NCBI RefSeq assembly: GCF_009709675.1
Contig: NZ_WMLB01000019.1
Location: forward strand, 124,001-188,000
Direction: 5' to 3'
Length of the DNA: 64,000 nucleotides
Source: Agromyces bracchium
Lineage (GTDB): Bacteria; Actinomycetota; Actinomycetes; Actinomycetales; Microbacteriaceae
In this document: positions 37,699-46,348 of the stretch, piece after piece
Layout: each line of letters opens with the position of its first letter
Position numbering within the stretch: position 1 is the first letter of the stretch
The notes under the pieces: model-generated
Databases searched by the model: none
What the model saw: the letters and a program-made list of their open reading frames with translations, nothing else
Told to the model about the DNA's origin: nothing
Position numbers and translations under genes: made by a program

Positions 37699-37714
37699 GT
37701 GGGGGGAAGTGGAG
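37699..37714 (+). promoter_or_regulatory. Second pair of MraZ-box-like repeats
   Basis: GTGGGG (37699-37704) and GTGGAG (37709-37714) with the same 4-nt gap and 10-bp period as the boxes at the mraZ promoter, but on the opposite strand and about 200 bp upstream. Another GTGGAG at 37732 is out of register. Function unknown. Confidence 0.35.
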
Positions 37715-37786
37715 GGCTCTGGCGGGCCGGGGTGGAGCGAGGTCAGCGGAGCGGCTCCGTGAACGCGCGCACTCCGCGCGCGCACG

Positions 37787-37817
37787 AAAAGACGGGCTGA
37801 TCCGAGATCAGCCCGTC
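37787..37817 (-). terminator. Rho-independent terminator of the DUF3040 gene
   Basis: Perfect 11-bp stem GACGGGCTGAT with its complement around a 5-nt loop, followed on the minus strand by TTTT. It lies 28 nt after the DUF3040 stop and separates that gene from the mraZ promoter. Confidence 0.85.
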
Positions 37818-37845
37818 GATCGGTTCCGTCAGGGGATCACGACGG

Positions 37846-38229
37846 TCAGTCGCGGCCCTCCTGGCGGCGATCCCATCGCTCGTTCAATCGGTCCATGAAG
37901 CCGGCCTGGGGCTTCGCGGTCTTCGGCGACGCGCCGCTGCTGGGCATGGGTGCCGTCGCGCCGCGGCGCTTCGACGGCGTGATCGCGACCAGGACGCCGA
38001 CGAACATCAGCGCGAAGCCGAGCACCCCGACGATCGTGAGCTGGGAGGCGACACCACCGATCAGTGCACCGGCTCCGGCGACGGCCAGAAGAACGCCGAG
38101 CACGATCGCCCGGTAGTTGGGACGGCCTCTGCCTCCTCCGCCGACGGTCGCGACGAAGTCGGCGTCGTTCTTGTAGAGGTTCCGCTCCATCTCCTCGAGA
38201 AGGCGTTGCTCCTGCTCCGAAAGCGGCAT
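37846..38229 (-). CDS. DUF3040 membrane protein
   Basis: Small actinobacterial protein of unknown function with 127 residues. The N-terminus MPLSEQEQRLLEEMERNLY is the DUF3040 signature, followed by two hydrophobic segments (about 41-61 and 65-84) and a basic C-terminal tail. The family is found next to mraZ in many actinobacteria, which suggests a link with envelope growth. A GAGGGG ribosome site precedes the ATG. A -10 TAGAAT lies at 38271-38276. Confidence 0.9.
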   Translation of the reverse strand: MPLSEQEQRLLEEMERNLYKNDADFVATVGGGGRGRPNYRAIVLGVLLAVAGAGALIGGVASQLTIVGVLGFALMFVGVLVAITPSKRRGATAPMPSSGASPKTAKPQAGFMDRLNERWDRRQEGRD

Positions 38230-38270
38230 CTCATTCCCCTCAGTTCTCGGGACCGACGCTTCGTGACGCC

Positions 38271-38276
38271 ATTCTA
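38271..38276 (-). promoter_or_regulatory. -10 element of the DUF3040 gene
   Basis: TAGAAT on the minus strand, 41 nt before the ATG at 38229. It is back to back with the TAGGCT of the divergent polyprenyl synthase gene at 38294. Confidence 0.45.
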
Positions 38277-38293
38277 GTCCTCTGCGGCCTCGC

Positions 38294-38299
38294 TAGGCT
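38294..38299 (+). promoter_or_regulatory. -10 element of the polyprenyl synthase gene (leaderless)
   Basis: TAGGCT ends 6 nt before the GTG at 38306, so the message should begin at the start codon. No ribosome site is visible. Confidence 0.5.
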
Positions 38300-38305
38300 A
38301 GGCAG

Positions 38306-39418
38306 GTGGCCCTTGCTCCCCGACTCGTCGATGCGGTGAACGAACGCCTCGAGGAGTTCCTCGCCGACCGTGCAACCATTCTCCGCTCGATCACCGACGA
38401 CCTCGACCCGCTAGCGGCATTCTCGAAGCGGTTTCTCAGCGGAGGCAAGCGCTTCCGGGCCAGGTTCTGCAGCCTCGGATTCGATGCCGTCCGCGGCCCT
38501 GATCGCGGCAACGGCGACCGTGCGCCGTCGGCGGAGCGATACGCCGTCGTCTCGGCGGCGGCGGCGCTCGAGGTCTTCCACGCGGCTGCACTCGTCCACG
38601 ACGACCTGATCGACAATTCCGACACCCGGCGGGGCGCCCCGGCGGCCCACCGCGTCTACGAGGCGCAGCACCGCGACGGAGGCTGGGCCGGTGACGCCGG
38701 CGAGTACGGTCGAGCGACGGCGATCCTGCTCGGCGACCTGCTGCTCGGTTGGAGCGATGAACTGCTCGACGAGGGCCTCGCCGCGCTCCGAGACCCGTCC
38801 GCCTCGCGGGAGACCCGCCTCGAGTTCAATCGCATGCGGACCGAGGTCACGGTCGGCCAGTACCTCGACATCCTCGAGGAGCGGGCGTGGCTCACCCGCC
38901 CCGAGGAGGAGCAGCGCGCACGCGCCGAGCGGGTCGTCGTCCACAAGTCGGCGCGGTACAGCATCGAGGCGCCACTCGCGATCGGCGGCGCGATCGCGGG
39001 CGGCTCGACGCCGCAGCTCGAGGCGCTGCGAGCCTTCGGGCTCCCACTCGGCATCGCCTTCCAGCTCCGGGACGACCTGCTCGGGGTCTACGGCGACCCG
39101 GCCGTCACCGGGAAGCCCGCGGGCGACGACCTCCGAGAGGGCAAGCGCACCGTGCTCGTCGCGGTCGCCCGCGAGCGGCTGTCCCCCGGGCAGCGCAGGC
39201 TCCTCGACGAGCTGCTCGGCGATCCCGCCCTCGACGCCGATCAGATCCGGATGCTGCAGGGCACGATCCGCGACTGCGGTGCCGTCGACGTGGTCGAGGC
39301 CGAGATCGCGGCGAACACCGATCGCGCGCTCGCTGCGCTCGCATCGAGCGACCTCGACCCCGGTGCCGCGCGCGACCTCGCCGACCTCGCACGCGCCGTC
39401 ACGCGACGCGAGAGCTGA
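38306..39418 (+). CDS. Polyprenyl diphosphate synthase (IdsA-like)
   Basis: Trans-isoprenyl diphosphate synthase making GGPP or a related chain. It has 370 residues. The first aspartate-rich motif is DDLIDNSD and the second is DDLLGVYGD, with GGKRFRAR upstream. It is divergent from the DUF3040 gene and convergent with an Rv2175c-like gene, the same neighbourhood as mycobacterial idsA2 (Rv2173). It is distinct from CrtE in this window, so it may supply quinone or other housekeeping prenyl chains. Chain length is not certain from sequence. Confidence 0.92.
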   Translation: MALAPRLVDAVNERLEEFLADRATILRSITDDLDPLAAFSKRFLSGGKRFRARFCSLGFDAVRGPDRGNGDRAPSAERYAVVSAAAALEVFHAAALVHDDLIDNSDTRRGAPAAHRVYEAQHRDGGWAGDAGEYGRATAILLGDLLLGWSDELLDEGLAALRDPSASRETRLEFNRMRTEVTVGQYLDILEERAWLTRPEEEQRARAERVVVHKSARYSIEAPLAIGGAIAGGSTPQLEALRAFGLPLGIAFQLRDDLLGVYGDPAVTGKPAGDDLREGKRTVLVAVARERLSPGQRRLLDELLGDPALDADQIRMLQGTIRDCGAVDVVEAEIAANTDRALAALASSDLDPGAARDLADLARAVTRRES

Positions 39419-39428
39419 CGCGGGCCGG

Positions 39429-39767
39429 TCAGGCGAGCGCCTGCGCGATCCGGCGCACTTCGGCCTTGCGGCCCGCCCGCAGCGCCGCGATCGGCGTGGT
39501 GCCGAGGCTGTCCTCCTCGGCGAGGAACCACTCGAGCGCCTCGTCGTCCGAGAACCCGGCGTCGGAGAGCACGATCGCCGTCCCGTGCAGTTCGGGGAGC
39601 GGGGCGTCGTCGCGGAGGAAGGCGGCCGGCACCTTGAGCACGCCGTCGATTCGTGCACCGAGCAGGTGCCGGTCGTCGATGAGGCGCCGGATCCGGCCCG
39701 GACTCTGCCCCATCAGTTCGACCAGCTCGGGTATGGTCAGCCACTCGGTCTGCTCGACGTCGGTCAC
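39429..39767 (-). CDS. Rv2175c-family DNA-binding protein
   Basis: Small helix-turn-helix protein of 112 residues. The GTG at 39767 gives MTDVEQTEWLTIPELVELMG, like Rv2175c of M. tuberculosis. The N-terminal winged helix (TIPELVELMGQSPGRIRRLID) precedes a C-terminal part ending VRRIAQALA. In M. tuberculosis the protein is a substrate of kinase PknL encoded next door; here a Ser/Thr kinase lies 1.3 kb away beyond the LysM gene. Threonines at positions 2 and 11 could be phosphosites, but that is speculation. Confidence 0.87.
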   Translation of the reverse strand: MTDVEQTEWLTIPELVELMGQSPGRIRRLIDDRHLLGARIDGVLKVPAAFLRDDAPLPELHGTAIVLSDAGFSDDEALEWFLAEEDSLGTTPIAALRAGRKAEVRRIAQALA

Positions 39768-39902
39768 AGCACCAGCCTGCCACGACAGGGCGCCGCTCGG
39801 AACCCGGTTCGGCCCCGCGCGGCGCGACTCGCGTCGATGAGTTTGACTCGCCATGTCCGTCATGAGACCGTGACGGCATCCGCTCTCAGGCGGAGGGGGA
39901 AC

Positions 39903-40967
39903 ATGAGGAAGTACGGGGACGACAGGCCGACGGGCGGTGCACCGGAGCCCGGGGATCGGGCTCCGACGTTCCGGCGAGTCGGCGTCCGCCGCCTGCTCAC
40001 CGTCCCCGTCGCGGTCGTCGGCGCCGTGGCGGTCACCCTCGGGATCGCCCAGCCCGCCGACGCGGCACCGCAGTCCGTGAAGCGCCAGCCGAAGGCGAAG
40101 GAGACGCGCGGGGCGCCGGCGCCCCGTCCCGCGATGCCGGCCTCGACGGTCCCGAGCGAGGTGGTGGTCGCCCAGGGCGACACGGTGAGCGCGATCGCCG
40201 AGCGGTACGGCCTGTCCACCGCGGAGGTGCTCGCCGAGAACGGCCTCAGCTGGTCGAGCCTGATCTTCCCCGGCCAGCGCCTGGCACTGCCCGGCGGCGC
40301 CCCGAACTTCACCGTCGAGTCGGATGCCGGCATCGCGCGGCACATCGTCGCCCCGGGCGACACGATGATCGCCATCGCGGCCGAGTACGGACTCGACGTC
40401 GACGTGGTGCTCAGCGCGAACGGCCTCGGACGCGCCAGCCTGATCTTCCCCGGGCAGGCGATCACGATCCCCGCCGGCGCGGGCGCTGCGGCATCCGTCT
40501 CGGAATCGACCGCACCGGTCGCCGCGGTCGAGGCCTCGAGCGTCGCGGCGCTCGACGTCCGCCTCGACGACGAGATGCGGGCGAACGCGCGGATCATCGT
40601 CGAGGTCGGCCGATCGCTCGGCGTGCCCGACCGGGGCATCGTGGTCGCGCTCGCGGCGGCGGCCCAGGAATCGGGCCTGCGAAACGTCCGGCACGGTGAC
40701 CGCGACTCGCTCGGACTCTTCCAGCAGCGTCCCAGCCAGGGCTGGGGCACCCCCGAGCAGGTCCTCGACCCCGTGCGCGCCGCGACGGCGTTCTACGGGG
40801 GGCCGACCACCCCGAACGAGGGACGCACCCCCGGCCTGCTCGACGTGCCCGACTGGGCCGGGATGACGGTGACGGATGCCGCGCAGGCCGTGCAGCACAG
40901 CGCCCACCCGAATCACTACGCGAAGTGGGAGTCCTCCGCCCGCCGCTGGCTCGACGAGCTCGGCTGA
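39903..40967 (+). CDS. Secreted LysM-domain protein with a conserved actinobacterial C-terminal domain
   Basis: Exported cell-wall-binding protein of 354 residues. GGAGGGGG precedes the ATG at 39903. A signal peptide ends near QPADAAPQ after a hydrophobic stretch, with paired arginines before it. Two LysM repeats follow (VVAQGDTVSAIAERYGLST and IVAPGDTMIAIAAEYGLDV, each ending SLIFPGQ). The C-terminal domain contains AAQESGLRNVRHGDRDSLGL and QQRPSQGWGTPEQVLDP, a pattern seen in many exported actinobacterial proteins and resembling lysozyme-like folds. It lies between the Rv2175c-like gene and the kinase. Confidence 0.85.
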   Translation: MRKYGDDRPTGGAPEPGDRAPTFRRVGVRRLLTVPVAVVGAVAVTLGIAQPADAAPQSVKRQPKAKETRGAPAPRPAMPASTVPSEVVVAQGDTVSAIAERYGLSTAEVLAENGLSWSSLIFPGQRLALPGGAPNFTVESDAGIARHIVAPGDTMIAIAAEYGLDVDVVLSANGLGRASLIFPGQAITIPAGAGAAASVSESTAPVAAVEASSVAALDVRLDDEMRANARIIVEVGRSLGVPDRGIVVALAAAAQESGLRNVRHGDRDSLGLFQQRPSQGWGTPEQVLDPVRAATAFYGGPTTPNEGRTPGLLDVPDWAGMTVTDAAQAVQHSAHPNHYAKWESSARRWLDELG

Positions 40968-40987
40968 ACGGAGGACGGCGTCCGTTC
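40966..40987 (+). terminator. Possible hairpin after the LysM gene
   Basis: GAACGGA and TCCGTTC form a 7-bp stem around an 8-nt loop, starting in the LysM stop codon. No U-tract directly follows. Confidence 0.35.
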
Positions 40988-41053
40988 GTCACGATGCCGT
41001 TTCGTTTCCCCACGGTCCCGGCGTTTGTTCACCGAACGGCATATGCCACTTCG

Positions 41054-41059
41054 TACACT
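41054..41059 (+). promoter_or_regulatory. -10 element of the kinase gene (leaderless)
   Basis: TACACT ends 6 nt before the GTG at 41066. No ribosome site is visible. A TTGTTC at 41025 is too far upstream for a standard -35. Confidence 0.5.
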
Positions 41060-41065
41060 CGTACG

Positions 41066-42967
<1,902 letters not shown>

Positions 42968-42987
42968 CCGGCATCCGGGCAGACGTC

Positions 42988-43027
42988 GACGGGCGACCGC
43001 GGCAGCCGTCTGCCGCGACCGCCCGTC
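42988..43027. terminator. Large bidirectional hairpin, kinase / aroG
   Basis: GACGGGCG pairs with CGCCCGTC, and inside it CGCGGCAG pairs with CTGCCGCG, separated by a symmetric AC/AC internal loop and closed by a CCGT loop. It fills the gap between convergent stop codons and should end both transcripts. No U-tract. Confidence 0.65.
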
Positions 43028-43042
43028 GGTCGTCGCTCGCCG

Positions 43043-44413
43043 TCAGCGCGCGGCGAGCTCCTCGGCGACGAGGAACGCGAGCTCGAGCGACTGCATGTGG
43101 TTGAGCCGCGGGTCGCAGAGCGACTCGTAGCGCGTGGCCAGCGTGTCCTCGTCGATGTGCTCGGAACCGCCGAGGCACTCGGTGACGTCGTCGCCGGTGA
43201 GCTCGACGTGGATGCCGCCCGGGTGCGTGCCCGCAGCGCGGTGCGCCTGGAAGAAGCCGGCGACCTCGTCCATGACGTCGTCGAACCGTCGCGTCTTGTA
43301 GCCGGTCGGCGTCGTGATCCCGTTGCCGTGCATCGGGTCGGTCACCCACAGCGGATTCGCGTCGCTCCGCTTGATCGCCTCGAGCAGGGGCGGCAGGGCG
43401 TCGCGGATCTTGCCGGCCCCCATGCGCGTGATGAAGGTGAGGCGGCCCGGCTCGCGGTTCGGGTCGAGCTTCTCGACGAGCTCGATCATGACCTCGGGGG
43501 TCGTGGTCGGCCCGAGCTTCACGCCGATCGGGTTCCGCACGCGCGACAGGAAGTCGACGTGCGCGCCGTCGAGCTCGCGCGTGCGTTCGCCGATCCAGAT
43601 GAAGTGCGCCGACGTGTTGTACGGCGTGCCCGTCCGCGAGTCGATGCGGGTCATGGGCCGCTCGTAGTCCATGAGCAGGCCCTCGTGGCCCGTGTAGAAC
43701 TCGGTGCGACGGAGCTCGTCGAAGTCGGCGCCGCAGGCATCCATGAACTTCACCGCACGGTCGATCTCGCGAGCGAGCTTCTCGTACCTGGCGTTCGCCG
43801 GGTTCGCCGCGAAGCCCTGGTTCCACGCGTGCACCTGGCGCAGGTCGGCGAAGCCGCCCTGCGTGAACGCACGGATGAGGTTCAACGTCGACGCCGCCAT
43901 GTGGTAGCCCTGCAGCAGACGCGACGGGTCGGCCGCGCGCGACTCGGGCGTGAAGTCGTAGCCGTTGACGATGTCACCGCGGTACGCGGGCAGCGTCACG
44001 CCGCCCCGGGTCTCGGAATCGCTCGAGCGGGGCTTGGCGAACTGGCCCGCCATCCGCCCCATCTTCACGACCGGCATCGAGGCGCCGTACGTGAGCACGA
44101 CCGCCATCTGCAGGACCGTCTTCACCCGGTTCCGGATCTGGTCGGCGGTCGCTCCCGCGAAGGTCTCGGCGCAGTCGCCGCCCTGGAGGAGGAACGCCTC
44201 GCCGCGCGACGCGGCCGCGAGACGGTCGCGCAGCATGTCGACTTCGCCCGCGAACACGAGCGGCGGTAGCGTCGCCAGTTCAGCGGATGCCGCGTGCGCC
44301 GCCTCGGCGTCGGGCCAGCTCGGCTGCTGCTTGATGGGGAGCGTGCGCCAATAGTCGAGGCCGGCAATCACGGAGGGATCTGCATTCACGACCGGCTCGA
44401 CGAGCTGTACCAC
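43043..44413 (-). CDS. aroG: Class II 3-deoxy-7-phosphoheptulonate synthase
   Basis: First step of the shikimate pathway: condenses phosphoenolpyruvate with erythrose 4-phosphate. The GTG at 44413 (VVQLVEPVVNADPSV) gives 456 residues, near the 462 of M. tuberculosis AroG; a GTG at 44470 would add 19 basic residues. Class II (plant-type) motifs include FLLQGGDCAETF, RMAGQFAKPRSSDSE, WIGERTRELDGAHVDF and DPMHGNG. It lies opposite the kinase gene, as Rv2178c lies near pknL in mycobacteria. Confidence 0.96.
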   Translation of the reverse strand: MVQLVEPVVNADPSVIAGLDYWRTLPIKQQPSWPDAEAAHAASAELATLPPLVFAGEVDMLRDRLAAASRGEAFLLQGGDCAETFAGATADQIRNRVKTVLQMAVVLTYGASMPVVKMGRMAGQFAKPRSSDSETRGGVTLPAYRGDIVNGYDFTPESRAADPSRLLQGYHMAASTLNLIRAFTQGGFADLRQVHAWNQGFAANPANARYEKLAREIDRAVKFMDACGADFDELRRTEFYTGHEGLLMDYERPMTRIDSRTGTPYNTSAHFIWIGERTRELDGAHVDFLSRVRNPIGVKLGPTTTPEVMIELVEKLDPNREPGRLTFITRMGAGKIRDALPPLLEAIKRSDANPLWVTDPMHGNGITTPTGYKTRRFDDVMDEVAGFFQAHRAAGTHPGGIHVELTGDDVTECLGGSEHIDEDTLATRYESLCDPRLNHMQSLELAFLVAEELAAR

Positions 44414-44513
44414 TGGACTGTCCTGAGGGTTCGGGCGCACGCGGCGCTGAAACGGAAACCGGCGCCGCACGTCGCGACGCCGTGGGTCCAGCCTACCGTG
44501 GGGCGACGGTGCG

Positions 44514-45209
44514 TTACCCCGACGTCGTCTGGGCGGCGCGCTGCTCCCTGAGGGTGCTCGCGTACACGTCGACGTACTCCTGCGAGCTGAGCGCCCGCAG
44601 GTCGTACACGAGCTCGTCGGTCACGGAGCGGAGCACGAAGCGGTCGCCCTCCATGCCGTGGAAGCGCGAGAAGTCGAGCGGCTCGCCGAAGACGATGCCG
44701 ACGCGCCGCACCTTGGGCAGCCGCGTGCCGATGGGCATGATCTCGGCCGTCCCGATCATCGCGACGGGGACGACCGGGACCCCGGCCTCGAGCACCATGC
44801 GGGCGACGCCCGTGCGCCCGCGGTAGAGCTTGCCGTCCGGGCTGCGGGTGCCCTCCGGGTAGATGCCGAGGATGCGGCCCTCGCCGAGCACGCGCAGGCC
44901 CGTGTTCAGGGACGCCTCGGACGCCTTGCCGCCCGATCGGTCGATGGGGAGCTGACCCGCGGCCTGGAAGAACATCCGCGTCGCCCAGCCCTTGAGGCCC
45001 TTGCCGGTGAAGTACTCGCTCTTGGCGAGGAAGACGACCGGGCGGTCGACGATGAGCGGCAGGAAGATCGAGTCGATGAACGAGAGGTGGTTGGAGGCGA
45101 GGATCACGGGACCCTCCTTGGGGACCTTTTCGAGCCCGACGACCCACGGGCGGAAGATCGAGAGGAGCAGCGGCCCCACCACGATGTGCTTCATGATCCA
45201 GTAGAACAC
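44514..45209 (-). CDS. 1-acyl-sn-glycerol-3-phosphate acyltransferase family protein
   Basis: PlsC-type acyltransferase for phospholipid synthesis or remodelling. GGAGGACC precedes the GTG at 45209, giving 231 residues. The catalytic NHLSFID motif (H-x4-D) and the substrate motif PEGTRS are clear, and the N-terminus has a short hydrophobic stretch. It follows the ROK kinase gene on the same strand with 50 nt between. It resembles Rv2182c in the matching mycobacterial block. Acyl and acceptor specificity are unknown. Confidence 0.92.
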   Translation of the reverse strand: MFYWIMKHIVVGPLLLSIFRPWVVGLEKVPKEGPVILASNHLSFIDSIFLPLIVDRPVVFLAKSEYFTGKGLKGWATRMFFQAAGQLPIDRSGGKASEASLNTGLRVLGEGRILGIYPEGTRSPDGKLYRGRTGVARMVLEAGVPVVPVAMIGTAEIMPIGTRLPKVRRVGIVFGEPLDFSRFHGMEGDRFVLRSVTDELVYDLRALSSQEYVDVYASTLREQRAAQTTSG

Positions 45210-45259
45210 CCCGGTCCTCCGTCTCGTCCCGCTGCCCGGCAAGCCTAGCGCCGTCGGCG

Positions 45260-46207
45260 TCAGGCGTGCTCCTCCACCCAGACGCGCGCGAGGTCGGCCG
45301 CGCCGACGACGCCGGCGTCGTTGACGAGTTCGGCGATCACGAAGTCGGGCTCGGGATGGTAGCCACGTGCGGGGAGGTGCTCCAGGTACGCCTCGCGGAT
45401 CGGCGCCAGCAGCAACTCCCCCGCGACCGCGACCCCGCCGCCGAACACGAACCGCTGCGGGTCGAGCACCGCCGACAGGCTCGCCGACGCTTCGCCGAGC
45501 CATCGCCCGAGCTGCCGCAGCGCGGCGACCGCACCCGGGTCCTCCGCGGCGATCAGTCCGCCCACGATCGCGCCGTCGAGCGCGCCGTGCTCCTCCCGTG
45601 CTCGAGCGAGGTTCTGCCCGATGCCCCCGGCGTCCGCGATCTCGTTCGCCATGCGCAGCAGGGCGCGCCCGGACCCGTACTGCTCGAGGCATCCGTGCTG
45701 GCCGCAGCCGCAGGCCACGCCGTTCGGCACCAGCCGGATGTGGCCGAGCTCGGCGCCCGCGCCGAATCCGCCGCGGAAGAGCCGGTCGCCGGCGACGATG
45801 GCGCCGCCGACGCCCGTGCCGATCGTCAGCATGACCATGTCTGAGACCATGCGCCCCGCACCGAAGCGGAACTCCGCCCAGCCGGCCGCGTTCGCGTCGT
45901 TCTCGACCACGACGTTGCCGCCCACGCGCGCCTCGAGCTTCTCCCGGAACGGCTCGTTGCGCCAATCGATGTTCGGCGCGTAGTACACGGTCGACTGCGC
46001 GGCGTCGATGAACCCGGCCGCTGCGACCCCCACCGCATCGATGCGATCGCCGCCCGCGAGTTCGCCGATCATGGCCACGACCGAGTCCTCGAGGGCAGTC
46101 GTGTCGACGGGCGTCGGCACCCTGGCCGAGCGGACGATGACTCCGAGCTCGTCGACCACGGCGCCCGCGATCTTGGTGCCGCCGATGTCGATGCCGATCG
46201 CGTGCAC
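45260..46207 (-). CDS. glk: ROK-family glucokinase
   Basis: Cytosolic sugar kinase of the ROK family, most likely phosphorylating glucose. The GTG at 46207 gives 315 residues. The phosphate loop is IGIDIGGTKIAGA, the catalytic region is VENDANAAGWAE, and the zinc-binding ROK signature is ELGH followed by CGCGQHGCLEQ. There is no DNA-binding domain at the N-terminus, so it is an enzyme rather than a repressor. Divergent from the acyl-CoA ligase gene across a 141-bp gap with a dyad. Confidence 0.9.
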   Translation of the reverse strand: MHAIGIDIGGTKIAGAVVDELGVIVRSARVPTPVDTTALEDSVVAMIGELAGGDRIDAVGVAAAGFIDAAQSTVYYAPNIDWRNEPFREKLEARVGGNVVVENDANAAGWAEFRFGAGRMVSDMVMLTIGTGVGGAIVAGDRLFRGGFGAGAELGHIRLVPNGVACGCGQHGCLEQYGSGRALLRMANEIADAGGIGQNLARAREEHGALDGAIVGGLIAAEDPGAVAALRQLGRWLGEASASLSAVLDPQRFVFGGGVAVAGELLLAPIREAYLEHLPARGYHPEPDFVIAELVNDAGVVGAADLARVWVEEHA

Positions 46208-46268
46208 GTCGAACGCCTTTCGCCTGGGGTGAGTGGGTCTGAACAGCCGGTGAGGTCCCCGCTGCACC

Positions 46269-46283
46269 GACTAGAGTGTAGTC
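46269..46283. promoter_or_regulatory. Dyad between divergent glk and fadD-like genes
   Basis: Perfect inverted repeat GACTA-N5-TAGTC in the 141-bp divergent gap. It overlaps -10-like hexamers on both strands (TAGAGT on plus, TACACT on minus), so a bound regulator could affect both genes. The regulator is unknown. Confidence 0.4.
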
Positions 46284-46348
46284 AACCCCACAGCAGTGGT
46301 CGTGCGGCCCCGAACCCGCCCGGCCCTCCCGGTGCCGAAGGAGCTACC

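Larger units (their letters stand above)
37437..37845. other. 409-bp intergenic region upstream of mraZ
   Basis: The only gap over 300 bp. From the mraZ side it holds the mraZ leader, the promoter with three MraZ-type boxes (37476-37508), about 190 bp without recognisable elements, a second pair of box-like repeats on the plus strand (37699-37714), and the terminator of the DUF3040 gene (37787-37817). Short open frames here do not look coding. A small RNA cannot be excluded. Confidence 0.6.

Noticed and set aside
37573..37800. Short open frame in the gap upstream of mraZ
   Set aside because: No ribosome site, no recognisable family, arginine- and serine-rich composition typical of chance frames, and it runs into the terminator hairpin.
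44414..44470. N-terminal extension of aroG as a regulatory leader peptide
   Set aside because: The in-frame stretch lacks runs of Trp, Phe or Tyr codons and no attenuator hairpin was seen; treated as an alternative start only.
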